DNA from: Callorhinus ursinus
Taxonomy: Eukaryota; Chordata; Mammalia; Carnivora; Otariidae
Assembly: GCF_003265705.1 (NCBI RefSeq)
Contig: NW_020312828.1
Location: forward strand, 60,390,212 to 60,454,211
DNA: 64,000 nt
Reading direction: 5' to 3'
Part shown: positions 1 through 12,610 of the stretch, piece by piece
How positions within the stretch are numbered: position 1 is the first letter of the stretch
Layout: each line of letters starts with the position of its first letter
Program-made: the position numbers and the translations under genes
Notes under the pieces: generated by a model
Databases searched by the model: none
What the model was told of the DNA's origin: nothing
What the model saw: only the letters and a program-made list of their open reading frames with translations

Positions 1-1124
1 TCTCTCATGATTCTGGGGGCTGACTGGCCACAGCGGGGCATGTTGTCTAGTGTGGGGGCTTTTGTGTGGCTGCAGCCGGAGGACAGCTAGGACGGGGGTC
101 ATCTAAGGGCTCTCGGGATCTCTGAGATGGCTCCTTCTCACAGGTGTCCGCGCCTTCCTCCCCTGCCTCCCCACATGGGTTTCTCACAGCCTGGTGGTCA
201 CAGGGGAGTCTCACAGTCTGCACAGATGCCAGCCTCTGAGAGGCTGAAAGTGGGGGCTACCAGGACATGGAAGGGCTACGCAAATGCCGGGGCCACTTCC
301 ATCACATCCTACTGGTCAGAACACTCAGGGGACCCAAGGGAGTAGAGAAATGGACCACATCTTCTGATGAGGAGTGGCGAGCTCACATTTTAGAAGAACA
401 TGCAGGATGAAGATATTCCTGCAGTCACCTCCGGAAAATACTGGCCACTGTCTGCTGTCCTCACCGAGGCTGCTAGCGTCACTCCCAAGAATCCCTGCAT
501 AGCCAAACTGAGGTGAGAAAATTCAGAAAACTCCTCAGACCCTAGGTCCCACTGGCACAGGGTTTGATGGCTACATGTCTGCATCCTGGTTCAAGGACGC
601 AGATGTTCCTTGACACAAAGTCTTTCCCGTGGGCTCTCAGTGCTCCTAACCAGGCCCTTCAGTAGCGGATGAAGCTATTCTATGTACCTGAGACAAATGT
701 GCCCTTTGTTCAAGGTGGATGCTGTAGGGGAGGAAACCTTTTCTCTTTTGCCCGTCTCGTTTCTTTGGTCTAGTAAATTGACATAAGACAGATGAACCGG
801 AGAAAAACAAATGTCAGACGTGCAGGATCCCGAAAGACCTGAGACCTGAAGACAGGCAATCGAGGCTCAGATGCCACGAGCTAAGGAGAAGGGGTAGGGT
901 TTGAGGCTTCAAAGGGGAGGAATATCATTCACAGGAAGATGAGAAGAGCAAATGTTTGGTAGACAAATGTTTGCCGTGCCATGCAGATAACTCTTCGTGA
1001 TAAAAACCTACTTTGGCATTAGTTCTCCCCTGGTGCAGGCCCTGTATCCCTAAATTCCTTCAAAGCAATTAAGTCCTTTACACGATTTTTAATCTCATTC
1101 GGTCTCACATGACCTATGAGGCAG
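1..1124. other. Intergenic DNA, nothing recognised
   Basis: No long open frame with protein-like content, no CpG cluster and no recognisable repeat. Confidence 0.6.
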
Positions 1125-1205
1125 GCACTCACAGTAATAATAGCAACAATAATAGCAAATAATCATGCAGCGCTTACTATGTGCCAGGCCCTAGAGAGGA
1201 AGGAA
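1125..1205 (+). mobile_element. MIR fragment
   Basis: GCAGCGCTTACTATGTGCCA followed by GGCCCTAGAG is the MIR core. Confidence 0.6.
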
Positions 1206-2774
1206 GGTAAACAGCTCCTCCTGAGTCTGTTGGGCCTTGATTGTCTTCGGCTCAAAATAATCCACATGCCAAAGTAGCATATCTGGGGTGGTGTATTCTG
1301 CTCCCCCTCAGTGCATAGCTTGGGCAGGCAGTGCAAGCTGCCCCAGCCGGCAGCCCCCTCTGGACACATCTTCGGGTGCTACGGCCTTCCTCCCAGCACA
1401 ACGCTCTGCAGGCAGGAGACCTTCAGGGACAAGCGGATAACTGAGTGAAGGAAGGAGCAAGAAATACCTGTGCTTTCTTTTCAACAGGGTGGCCTCTGGA
1501 GTAGATAGGGAAGAGCAACAGGGGCAACTGGATCGGAAGGAAGGATCTCCAAGGCCCTCAGCTCCCACAGGGGCAGCTGAAATCCGTGCCCCACACATCT
1601 CCTTGAGGTGACAGTGAGGAGGAATGACAGCATTTGCAGCTGAACAGAATGCAGTTCAGTTACAGCCAGGAAACCGGAGCTGGTGGCAACCAGCTAATCT
1701 AGGAAAATAAAAGTAGAAAGGACTATGTTATTTATAACCTTAGTGAGGCAACAGGGCCAAAAAAATATTGTCTAAAGTATTACCAAAGAACATAATTTTT
1801 CAGATACATAGTTACTTTTTCAGAAATATATAATTCACTAGGGTGATTTTAAAACACTGCCCTTTGCAGCCATAAATTACCATTCGTGAGTGTTTGACTT
1901 ATCTGTCGTCTTATTAAATCAGGTCTCTCCCCCACTCCCCGCCCAAGCTACAGCTATCAGTTTATGATTAAACTTTGGCAGGGTGTTAGCTCTGTCTTCA
2001 TGGTGGCTCAGAAAACTAACCAGCTGCAAGTCGAAATTTTTAGATTCCATGTCTTTAAAATTCCTTTGCATATAAACAGAAAAAATAATTATATATATAT
2101 CTCAATGCTCCCCCTGCTCCAGTTATCAAAAACTTGAGTGACTGTTCATTCAAAGGGCCACAGCAGCCTCAGTCAGGCTCTTCCACAGCCGATACGGTCT
2201 CTAGCCACCCCCCTGCCACTAAGAATAACTTAAGCAGAAAAATGTGCTTTCCATAGAATCTATGGAATATCGGTTTGCATCAGGTGAAGCAAAACCAGAA
2301 TCCCCCAAGCCTCATGGACTTGGAAATCCACCAAGTCACTTCAGTCTACCCACCTAGTCCTTCTAGGTATGTAAAAATGTAAATATTTTATTTTATAGTT
2401 TATATGGGGTGTTTTATAGAGCAGAGAAATCAGAACACCCCTAACATGACACCGTAAACCCACCAGGCTCGAATATTGCGCGGCTGTATTCCTCTCGTTA
2501 TTCCCCTTATCAGTGATTAAGGGCAGCTCCCACACGCATGAAAGCTTTCGACATTCCTCGCGGAAGATGCTGGAGAAAACCGGGTCGTTGGAGTGAGTGC
2601 GTGGAAGTGAAAAACAAGTTTGAGAGCCCTCCCTCTCCTAAACTTGTCAACTTCACCTCAAGGAGTTCACAGAGAGTTGAGTGCAAGCGCCGCGCATGCT
2701 AAGGGCGCCGTGTTGTTGTTACCCTAATAAAAGCACCAGCTGAAATGCATTCCGTGCCAGGCGAGCTCTTCACC
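1206..2774. other. Intergenic DNA, nothing recognised
   Basis: Mixed composition with a short (AT)n run near 2091. No gene or clear repeat is seen. Confidence 0.6.
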
Positions 2775-3130
2775 TGCTTTCCATCTCATTCTCACACAGC
2801 CTATGTGGTAGGTGCTAACAGCAATAATATCCGCAAGAATAGGCAAGAGTCCTGCAGCGCTTACCATGTGCCAGGCACTGTTCTAATTGCTTCTTGTGCA
2901 ATGCTTACAACAACCTGATAAGGCAGGTGTACTAAGTGTTGTGAAACTGAGGCATGGAGGGATGAAGTAACTTGCTAAAATTTCCCATAAGTAGTAAGTG
3001 ATGGAGACTGACTCTGAAGTCAGTGCTCTTAATTGTTATTGTACCCATTTCACAGATCAGGAAAGCAAGGCACAGGGAGACAGTGTGACCTATGTTCATC
3101 AACTTCATAAGTGATCAAATGGGATTCCAG
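2775..3130 (+). mobile_element. MIR element
   Basis: CTTACCATGTGCCAGGCACT, TTACAACAACCTGATAAGGC, GAAACTGAGGCATGGAG and AAGTAACTTGCTAAAATTTC run in MIR order. A second piece (CCCATTTCACAGATCAGGAA) follows at about 3044, suggesting two overlapping MIRs. Confidence 0.85.
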
Positions 3131-4959
3131 CCCAAGTATGCCGGCTCCAAAGCCCGAGTCTTGCTGGGGTTGACAAACTTCCGGTTAGCTTCAGAGTGAC
3201 TCACTGCGTTTTGCTCGCTGAGCACAGCAGCTGCTGTTCACCTCAGTTCTGCCCACCCTGGCAGGACCAAGCACAATACCCTGAGAGAACAGCTTTAAGC
3301 TGTTCTTCTCACCAAGGGTGAGACAGAGAAATGCCCATGTTATGTGATTTCGAGAACACCTTCCTCCACATAAGGAATCACTCTCTCGAATTTCAGCTTG
3401 GTCTCTGGCAGATGTAAAACATTATGCTGCATCAATAACCCCTATGTCAAAAGCCTTTACCAGACTTTTCCTCAGAGAGGGAAGAGACAATTAAGGCTTT
3501 CGAGGAGGGAGGACAAGAACAGAAGGGAGCCTCAGACCTACCAGGTATCCCCGCCTGAGGCTAAGCTCTGTCCACCTCTGGGATTCCCATATATCTAAAC
3601 ATATTTAGTGAGCTGGTGGGGCTGGGCTGCCAGCAGGACATTTGCATAAGGAACCGAGAAGCCTTCTGGGAGGGCTCTCACCCTAACTGGGAAGGGGGTC
3701 AGCAGAGAAGCTTGGACCAGTGACAAAGCCGTAGTCACTGGGAAACAGATGCGGTTCTGAGGGAAGTATTGGGGTTTCTGTCCCTCGCATTTGTCTCTAC
3801 TTTGTGCCTCAGAGAAGTGGTTGCGCAGAGAAATTAGGAACAGCTTTATGTAAATGGTGGCCAGACAAGTACTGAATTCTACTCACGGAAGATGATAATT
3901 TGGGTCCCTGGAGACCCCAGTTCATCGGTCCGGCGGTTACGGTGGGTGGGATTGAGAGGAGGTAGCAAGAGCTGATGTGTCCCATGACACGGCAGCTCTG
4001 TCCTGGGGAAGCAAGCACCCAGCACAGGGAACTGGGGTGGAGTAATGAGAGCCAACAAAGCTTATTTGTGGGGTGTTTTCCACATCGCCCAGCCCATTAG
4101 AATAGGTCTGTGTGTGCCACAGTCTGTTGGACACAGGTAAAAAGCCAAAGAAAAGTACCACAGGGAATTCTCACCCTGCCATTGCCCAACTCTTAATTGA
4201 GACCCAGGACTGATTCCAATCTTCCAATTAGGCATTCATTCCTTCCTTCATTCGACAAGCACCAATTATGTGCCTGACACAGACAAAGAGGGTTCAGCTA
4301 TTTACAAGATGGCCATGTCTTCAAATACATCCCTCCATTCTTCTTCTTGCTCCCTGCCTTTTAGCCATATTAGCTTCCCTTCAACTCCTTCCTTCACTCA
4401 GGCTCACTGGTATAAGATCAGTGATTGGATCGGTCAAAATTTCAGAACAAGGCAGCTTGTCCCTAGTATTTCTGGCAGCAGCAATGTTCCTGGCTTTCAT
4501 TTCTTCATAGAGTTGGGTTCATTGCCAAGCACTTCTATCAGGTAGGATGAGGAGACTTCTTAGTCAGATGCCTCCCTCCCTCCCCTCCCCCAGCTGCCTG
4601 TCTTGTTTCTTTCTTCTCACACTAAGTTCCAGGAAGCAGCTCTCTTGCGTGAGAACTCACAGTCATAAGAGATACATCCGGTGTTCAGTTCAGCCAATAG
4701 TTATTTGTCCTTGAGCCATGTGGACTAGGTTATCCAATTTTGGTCAGATTTGAGAAGCAAAGCATAGAAATGACCAATAATACTATGGAACAAACTGAGA
4801 CTAAGTGGTTGAATACAATAATGCATGGCCAAGCACCAGCACATGGCCTGGCACATTTTCAACATGCTCGTCTGAACTCCAAATGTCAGCACACCCAACT
4901 CTGTTACAGCCTCACCTCTTTGTCTACACTCTCTTCATTGGTGATCTCATCTAGGTCTG
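3131..4959. other. Intergenic DNA, nothing recognised
   Basis: Only short fortuitous frames. A C/T-rich patch lies near 4570-4590. Confidence 0.6.
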
Positions 4960-6075
4960 TGCTCTAAATGACCCCAGTATCTTCACGCCTCCCAAATTTA
5001 CTGTCTAGCCCTGACCTCCCCTCTGAGCTAGACAGTCATATATGGAATTGCCTACCTGACGAGATTTTGGCTTGTATCTCTTGCAAGCAACCCCAACCTC
5101 TGCATTTCCAAAAGAAAGCTCATGATTTCCTGCTCTGCTTCCAAAATATGCCCCTCCTCCATCCCAGGAAAAGGAAGTATCATCCATCCAAAAACCTAAG
5201 AGACATCCCCAATCACTCCCTTTCTCTCTCCGTCACTGCCTTTTCCATACACACATCCAATTTGTCACCTAGACTCATAGGCACGTTCTCCAAAATATGT
5301 CAAGAGTTGGATAATTTATATCCACCTCTCTGGTTACTCTTCTATCCAGACCACCATTATCTTTTCCCTGGACTACAATAAACTAGCAGAATGGGTCTCC
5401 CTGCTCCCATTCTTACCTTCCCATGATCCACTCTCCACAGAGCAGCCAGAGTAATATTTTAAAACAAAACTCAGGTCATCTTACTCCCCAGTGTAAAAAA
5501 TCCCAATGGCTTCCCACTGCACTTGAAATACAGTTCAGACTCCTCATTCTGCCTCTGAGTCATCTAAGCTCCTACACTGACCGGCCGCCTGCTTCTCTCT
5601 CCTAGCCACTCTCCTACTTTCTCAGTAGCCCTAGCGTCTGTAGCTACTTGGTCTCTTTTTTGTCCCTCCAACACCCCAGGCTCTAGCTTTTTGCACTTGC
5701 TGTCTCCTCTGCCTGGAATACTGATACCAAATCTCCTCAGCTGCTCAAGTAATTGACTCTTTTTCAGCCATCATGCCTTGACCGAAATGTTACTTGCTCA
5801 GGGAGGCCTTCCCTGGTCACCTTAGTCAAAATGACATCCCAGGTCACCCTCCATCACATCATTAGATTCATTTCTTTCACAGAACATAATCACAATCTGA
5901 CATGTTGTGGTTTATGTCTCAATTCATGACTGATTGGCTCTCCTCCCCAAAAGAATGAAACCCTGGGAAGGCAGGAGCTATACCTGTCTTCATTGCTCCA
6001 TCCCCAAGGTCTAGAACAGTGCTTGGGATATAGTAGAATCTCAATAAATATTGTTAAATAAATGCATAAATTAAT
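4960..6075 (+). mobile_element. LINE L2 3' end
   Basis: The part from about 5430 matches the L2 3' pattern in order: AATGGCTTCCCACTGCACTT, CTCTGCCTGGAATACTGATA, GAGGCCTTCCCTGG, TAGAACAGTGCTTGG and the terminal TCAATAAATATTGTTAAATA. An open frame of 137 codons at 4968-5381 lies in or next to the older L2 body and shows no recognisable protein. Confidence 0.85.
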
Positions 6076-6383
6076 CTACAAATGTTCTCAATAATTATCA
6101 CTTTATTATTAAAATGAACTAAGAGCAAGATAGAAATGTAAACAACTCTGGGTAACAGAGTAAAATCTGAGAGTACACAGGGCTCCAAACTGCCTATCTT
6201 TGGTTACCACACCAAATACACATTTGCACCATAAAGAGCTCTCACCTACTAGATTTCATGAAGAGGTAACTATTTATAAGGAGAGACAGGTTAGTAGGCA
6301 TCCTCTAGAGGAACTTAGCTCAGATCTAAGCCAACTCTAGAGGGCTATTTGAGGGTGTCAGTGTTGACAGAGTTAGGATATGG

Positions 6384-6770
6384 GTGTATTAGCTCCCTAT
6401 CAATGCTGTAACAAATTACCACACATTTAGTGCCTTTAAACCACACAAATTTATTACCTCACAGTTCTGGAGGTCAAAAGTTTGGAGATGAGTCTTATGG
6501 GTTAAAATCAAGATGGCAACAGGGCTGCATTCTTTTTGGAGTCTCCGGGGAGAATCCATTTCCTTGCCTTGTGTCTGTTCCCCCTTCTTCAAAGAACACC
6601 ACTCTGATCTCTGTTTCCATCATCCCATTTCTTCTCTCTGACTTTGACCCTCTAGCTTGCCTCTAATAAGAACTCTTAGGATTACCTTGGGCCCTCACAG
6701 ATAATCCAGGATAACCTCCCCATCTCAAAATCCTTAATCACATGAAGTCCTTTTTGCAATGTAATGCAAC
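6384..6770 (-). mobile_element. MLT1/MST-type LTR (ERVL-MaLR), minus strand
   Basis: GTGTATTAGCTCCCTATCAA, AAATTTATTACCTCACAGTT, GGAGAATCCATTTCCTTGCC and AGATAATCCAGGATAACC are the reverse of a mammalian MaLR LTR. It is non-coding. Confidence 0.75.
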
Positions 6771-6889
6771 TTCTCTATAGTCTTAAAAAAAAAATGTTAA
6801 GGATTCCAAAGACCTATTGTTTATATGAATTACAGCTATCTATTCATAGCTATGTATTAGGACTTTAAAAAAAATTTGAAACAATTTAT

Positions 6890-7215
6890 TGATTTAAACT
6901 AACAGTAATGAGCCCATGACATGTTAAATAAATAACATATATTTTATGAAAAATAACTGTTTTTCAAAACAAAAATAGTGAAAAGAGTGACATTGTTTTA
7001 CAAGTTCATAAATCTCTTACCTGTCTGACTAAAGAGAAGAAAGCTAGATTCTGATACCTGCTTCTGCATTTAATCTGTTGTAATGTCACACTTAATGTAG
7101 CATTTGGAAAACTCTGTTGTAAAACCATGAGAGAATGAGACCTCCTGACCCCTTGAAAAGATCTTGGGAACCCCCAGCAGTCACAGGACTACACTTTGAG
7201 AGTTACTGTTCTAGC
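6890..7215 (+). mobile_element. Old DNA-transposon-like repeat (hAT-type end)
   Basis: ATGAAAAATAACTGTTTTTC, GAGTGACATTGTTTTACAAG, GCTTCTGCATTTAATCTGTT and the end ACTACACTTTGAGAGTTACT match a common mammalian element whose end resembles hAT-type termini ('CACTTTGAGAACCACTG'). The family name is not certain. Confidence 0.5.
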
Positions 7216-7329
7216 AACACAAACTGCCTGTAATTTGCTACACACACAATGCTGTTGTTCACAAGGCTGGGAGTTCCCTTCCCACCCCATGCTTTACTGG
7301 TGAGCTTTGGCTTTTCTTGTAAGATTTAG

Positions 7330-7580
7330 ATATTGCTTCTTCCAGGCTGAGTTAGATGCTCTTCCTCTGGTTTCTGGGAGCACTTTTTTCCCCTCTCACT
7401 GGCCCTTGTTCTCAATACACTCACATTGCCCCGTCACACTGGATTTAATTCTGTCTAGGAATCCATCAACCCACCACATTGTGAGCTACCTGAAGGTAAA
7501 AACCATGTTCAATTCATCTCTGTGGCCCCATATAAGTGGTATGCTATAAATGTTTATTGAATGTAAAGTAAATGAATGTC
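7330..7580 (+). mobile_element. LINE L2 3' end fragment
   Basis: GTGAGCTACCTGAAGGTAAA, then ATGTTTATTGAATGTAAAGT are the L2 3' terminal pattern in a diverged copy. Confidence 0.65.
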
Positions 7581-10479
7581 TCCTTCTGGCAATGTGAGCA
7601 CCAGCACGAGAGAACAGAAAACAGGGAGTTAGGTCGGCAGCACCTGCTGTTACAGACTGTGCTTCTTCCCACTTGGACCAGTCCCAAAGACCCTTACCAC
7701 TCTGTAGGGCACAGAGGCTCAACCTTTAGGATTTCTTGTTCTAGAGAGTGCTGAGTACTCACTAAGCGGAAGAAATGCTTACAGTCCCTTTGAAGCTTGA
7801 GCCTCCAGGTCTCACCAGGTGTCTGTAGTGCTCTCTGGATTACATATGGGGGTCAAGAGTCCTCAGTATACAACACATATTTATGTACCCCCGTCTGCCT
7901 TGCAGCCCTGGCTTAAAGGAGCAAGAAGAGAAACATGGAAATCCAATGATGAAAAATTAGCCACATGTCTATAGTTGGAATTTGCATAAGGTCTCAATAC
8001 AATTTTCTAGAAAATGTCAGTGAGCTTAACCAGCAATCCTGTTGACATGCTCCCAGACAAATGTGGAAAAGAAAAGATACTGTAATTGTTTTGATCCCAT
8101 GGTTTACATTTAGGGATGTGTTTATCAGGTTCCGTCCACTGGACCTCTCCCCATCCAAAGGCAGCTCAACTGCTTCAACTGCATGTTTGAAAATCCACTG
8201 TTAAGTCATAAGAAATGGAAGACTTGGCCATGTCAGTTCCCACTCAAAGAATGTATCTATCTGTGCTTGTCCATAAAAACACTTAATTGGCTGCACACAA
8301 ATGTAAATTATATTACAGGTATAAAATTGTAGGCAGAGGAGGAGTTGCTGGGATAGCGGTCATGAGACGAAGACCACTAACTACAGAAATCATAACTAAC
8401 CAAGGGCTACAGCTCTGAAACCCATTGCTGCATCGGTGGTAAGGCCATGCTTCCCACGGGCTGCTCCCATGTCAAGGACATCAAAGTCCACATATTTCTG
8501 CGGGCCGACTGTCAAAGACTCACCACGGCCTTACTAGGGACTCAGGCTGCTCAGCAGTCCATGACGTTTTGACCCAACCTTCCCTTCTTCTCTCCTTCAC
8601 TTGGAGTCAGACTTGCATCATGGTCTGCCAACTCCCCCAAGCTTTCCCAGTTCCCTCCACATTTTCTCTAATAGGCATTTCTCCTAAGAAAATTCTAGCA
8701 CATTTAATCCTGTCTTGGCATCCATTCTTGGGGAATCTGGACTAACCTACCAGGCAACATCAGGTACCATGTTCAAGAAAGAACACCAAACTGGCAAGGA
8801 GGAGACCCAGATCATTGCCCAGCTCTGTCTCTTCTTAGCTGTGTTATTTCCTCACCTGCCAAATGAATTTGCTGGATTAGATATCTCTAAATCCTTTCCT
8901 GACTTCAACGTCTTGGATTCCATAGCTCCCGTCCAGCCATTTATGACCACAGTGTTCCTGGCATCCTAGAAGACAGTGTCTCCCAGCATGGTGACATCTC
9001 AGATGAGGAGTCACATTTCCATACACTGCCCTTGACCAAGAGAAAACTAAAAGCCCTCGGCAGGTAGTGTTGGTAGAGAACCAAGCGCAATATACATTTT
9101 GCTGTCTAAGTTGTTGTGTGACTAGGAGCTCGTCTTGCAACCAGAGCATTGGTATGCTACCCAGCTTGAAGAGATGTTACCCAGCTTGAAAAGATTCTAC
9201 CCACCTCAGGGAGAGATGAGATGTGCCCCCTTCTGAGCCCCTAGAACCCCATGTCAGATGCTCTCCAAACACTTAGCACATGGACCTCACAAAGACCCGG
9301 GGGTAGGCCAACTGTAAGTTAAAATCATCAGTGTGCCAGTGAGAGGTGGTATCATTTAGGATAGTATGACCATGACCACCTGGGAGAAGAAAGCCCAAAT
9401 TAACAGTGGCTTCAACATTCCAAATTTTGTTCTCTCACCAAAAAAGTAGGACTGATGGGGAGGTCCAGGTCCTAGAGTCCAGGGTATCTAACCAGCAAGG
9501 GGAAACATGAGGGTACTATGTCCTGGAAGAAGTGGGAAAGAATTTGAGGGGAGACAAGGTGGCAGAAAGATGCAGGGCACTGCACAGATCCCTTGCTCTT
9601 CTTCACCATCCGCTCAAGAGTATTTCAGAATGTAGAGCTCTTACATCAACGTGGTTGTAACGACACATAAACGCATAGATGAGCATCTCCTCCAGACTGA
9701 TGTGAAGGGATGCAAAACTCTTAGAACGCCTCCAGCTGGGCCAGCTGAGCTCTATTCCCTTCGAAGTGACGCTTGTTAATAAGTTGGCATTCATCTTACT
9801 CTTGTGAGTTTATTTTATCACAGACTCACTGAGGAAAAAAAAAACATCACAACTTACCACAGTAAAGTAAATATCTCAAGATAAATGACAATGTTGGAAT
9901 GGAAACCACTTAGGGCCTCAGAATGGTCAGTCGCAAACAGTTTCTAGACTATTAGCTGTTAAAGGTTATGCCTTATGTCACCCAAAAGGGTTTTCCCCTA
10001 GATTTATAGCATGGTCTCAAGGAAGATTTATTGCCATCTTAATTTTTCCCCCATTTTAACTTTGTGAACCATCAGTCTGGAATTCCTCCTAAGTTATTTA
10101 AGAATGAGGAGTAGCTGGTTTTTAAGAAATGCTTGTGGTACATTTTCTGCGACGTTAGTATCCTTCTTATGAATCAGATTATAATGCACTTGAGTTGGGA
10201 CCAAACCATCCTCCTTTTCCTCCTCCAGTTTCACTCTATGACATTGTCCATCCTGCTCCCTGTCCCAGGAAACTGACCTGTAAAGACACAGAAGCAGCTC
10301 TCTTGCCTTTGGCTTCCAGGTGGTACCGACCCCGGGAGAACTGGCCGGATGTTGGAGGGAGGGAGGACTGGGCTTGAGGCATTTACTGCCCCTCCCCCAA
10401 ATCCTTCCTATGTGCTGCATGGCTGGCTTTACCCTGGATGCAAGGAGGCAGCTCGTGCCAGGCAGCCCCCGCCTCACAG
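7581..10479. other. Intergenic DNA, mostly unrecognised
   Basis: It contains the 20-bp tandem repeat at 9156 and a possible degenerate LTR-like stretch at 9350-9600. No gene is supported. Confidence 0.55.
9156..9215 (+). repeat. 20-bp tandem repeat, two clear copies and one decayed copy
   Basis: GCTACCCAGCTTGAAGAGAT is followed by GTTACCCAGCTTGAAAAGAT and then by a weaker TCTACCCACCTCAGGGAGAG. Confidence 0.8.
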
Positions 10480-10945
10480 CTCTGCCTCCAGGTTCCAGTA
10501 ACCACTCCCTCCTATTTTCTCTCTCCATGCACATTATAACCCCCACCCCACTGATATTGGACTTGGCCATCTGACTTGCCTTGGCCAACAGAACATAAGC
10601 AGGTGGGCCACTCTCTTCCGAGCAGAAGCATTTTGCGTGCTCTTGCACGGTTGGGGTCTGTCCCTCTTCTTCTGCCCTCCATCCTGAGAACAGCATGTCT
10701 CAGTAAGAAATCACCATGGGCCTGGGTTCTCAAATGAGAAGGTATGTGCAGCCTAGCCACGTCAGCCACGCCTAGCTAAGCCCACTTGAGCCCAAAGGAA
10801 CCCAGCTGAGCCCAGCGGAGTTCAGCAGAAACACAGCCTACAGTCCTCTGTAACAATAAGCACAGGAAACGCATGTTTGTTGCCATAAGCCACTAAGATA
10901 TTGTGGTTGTCTATTGTCACAGCAAAAATCGACTGATAGGCTCTC
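10480..10945 (+). mobile_element. Unassigned LTR-like interspersed repeat
   Basis: GGACTTGGCCATCTGACTTG, CTTGGCCAACAGAACATAAG and the end AAGCCACTAAGATATTGTGG then ATCGACTGATAGG resemble mammalian ERV LTR repeats ending 'AAGCCACTGAGATTTTGGGG'. I cannot name the family. A 200-codon minus-strand frame overlaps it and looks fortuitous. Confidence 0.5.
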
Positions 10946-11172
10946 ATCGCCCCTTCAGAGCTAGGGGCATTACTGGCACCTGCTTCCTCTGGGTTCCTGA
11001 GCCTTTATAAAAAGCTCCTTTATTAAAGACTCCTCAGTTTACCTGATAGGATGCTGTCATCTCTTTCTCAGTGAGACCCTGACTGACACATGTCCTGTGC
11101 AGAGCTGAGAGGAAACCACGAAGAGGCTTGATACAAGGGTAATGTCTGCCAAACTCTACAATTAGATAATAC

Positions 11173-11300
11173 TATGGAGAAAGAGGAGGAGGGAGGAGGA
11201 AGAGAAGGAGAAGAAAGAGATGGAGAAGGAGGAGGGAAAGGAGAAGAGGCAGAGAAATAATGGAGAAGGGGCAGGGGAAGGAGGAGGGAAAGGGAGAAGC
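11173..11300 (+). repeat. Long, nearly pure purine (GGA/GAA-rich) tract
   Basis: About 125 nt consist almost entirely of A and G on the + strand, with only a few T or C interruptions. It is low-complexity GGA/GAA sequence directly before a MIR that holds a GAA repeat. Confidence 0.9.
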
Positions 11301-11500
11301 AGCAGTTACTGGGGTCTCCTCTGTGCCAGACACTGGGCCAAGAACTTAGAGATGGTCTCATTTCATCCTTACAACAACCTACTACTACTGATGATGCTCC
11401 TTTTGTAAAAGAAGAAGAAGAAGAAGAAGAAGAAGAAGAAGAAGAAGAAGAAGATGATAGAGTAAGCAGCTTCTTCAAGGTTACCCTCAGCAAAGTCCAG
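11290..11500 (+). mobile_element. MIR with internal GAA expansion
   Basis: CTCTGTGCCAGACACTGGGC and TCCTTACAACAACCTACTAC are the MIR core. It is then broken by a (GAA)n tract at 11408-11453 and resumes with GTAAGCAGCTTCTTCAAGG. Confidence 0.7.
11408..11453 (+). repeat. (GAA)n microsatellite, about 15 units
   Basis: Uninterrupted AAG/GAA units inside a MIR. On the minus strand it reads as poly-Ser or poly-Phe in fortuitous open frames. Confidence 0.97.
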
Positions 11501-12339
11501 ATAAATTGTTCCACAGCCTCGAGAGAGAAAACATCTGGTAAGGGGTGGTGGGAAGGCCTCGTGATGACAGCATCCGAGAGGGCCTTCAAGGATGGCAGCG
11601 TGATGCCGGTTACTCACAGCTCTTGGGACAGCGTGTGCCAGAAAGCCCTGCTAGCCCACGGAAGTATGGCAACAACTACAGCTTGCAAAATACCAACAGA
11701 GAAGCAAGTCAGGCCCTTGTTTGTCATAAAGTGTGAGTCTCTGGGTAGATCCAGAATTCACGGGCTCTGTGAAAGAAACTCCATTAAACTACCAGCTATG
11801 TGCGCAGGATGAGCTGCTTGTGATGCTGGGACCTTCCGCTGCTGTGCAAACTCAAGTGAATCCCGGGGCTCTCCTCCGAGTCAGGAATTCACAGACAAGT
11901 TCCCACTGTCCCTGCAGCTTTATTTCGGCTTCAAGATTGTCCTCACAAAAGTGACCGCTTAAAAGAGGCCTCCACTTTTGAACCCCAGTCACACGCTGTC
12001 TGCTCACCAGTCTTGCACGGATGTCTTCTCTGCAAGTCCTGGCAGGGGTGCCTTTATGCAATTCTAATGAGCCTTTTGCAGGACGCCGCGCACCATCAGC
12101 TCTGCAGTGTCACAAACGGCCGTTTGCAAAGAGCACCACACTATCCATGGTGCCATGGACTCCACTGTTGGCATAAGGTGAATCCTCGATCCCTTTCAGT
12201 TTCTCATGCTGGCCTGTACAGGCTTCCAGTCACTAGTACATCTGCCACACTCCTTCACCTTCAAAGTGCCACCCCAGCCTCCCTTGAGAAGTCCTTACTG
12301 AGCTAGGCTGAATGGTGGGTGAGCATAATTATTCTATTG

Positions 12340-12610
12340 CTCAAGCCCCTGGGTTGAACCCCAGCCCTGCGACTGACCCGCTGTGTGGCCACAGGCAAGC
12401 CTCTTCGCTCCTCTTTGGCTCAGTTTCCTCATCTGTCTAATTCATTTGAAATATTGATGACTAAGCCCAAGAGCATTAAAGCCCTCTGGACCCAATAAAG
12501 CAATAATGCCCACCTCACAGGGTTGTTGTAAGAAATATATGTTACTCTCCGTGGAGAGCTCCGAGCAATGCCTGGCACGCCGTGAGTGCCGTTGAAATGT
12601 CTATCATCTG
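12340..12610 (-). mobile_element. MIR element
   Basis: GGGTTGAACCCCAGCCCTGC, TCAGTTTCCTCATCTGTCTA, CACCTCACAGGGTTGTTGTA and CAATGCCTGGCACGC give the full reversed MIR. There is extra sequence near 12450-12500. Confidence 0.85.

Noticed and set aside
4968..5381. 137-codon plus-strand frame
   Set aside because: It lies in or beside an L2 element and does not resemble the L2 protein or any other family.
10094..10696. 200-codon minus-strand open frame
   Set aside because: It overlaps an LTR-like repeat and C-rich sequence, has no recognisable domain, splice signals or codon pattern, and the other strand is open too.
11068..11589. 173-codon minus-strand frame with a poly-Ser run
   Set aside because: The Ser run is the (GAA)n microsatellite and the Pro/Ser/Leu tail is the purine tract read backwards.
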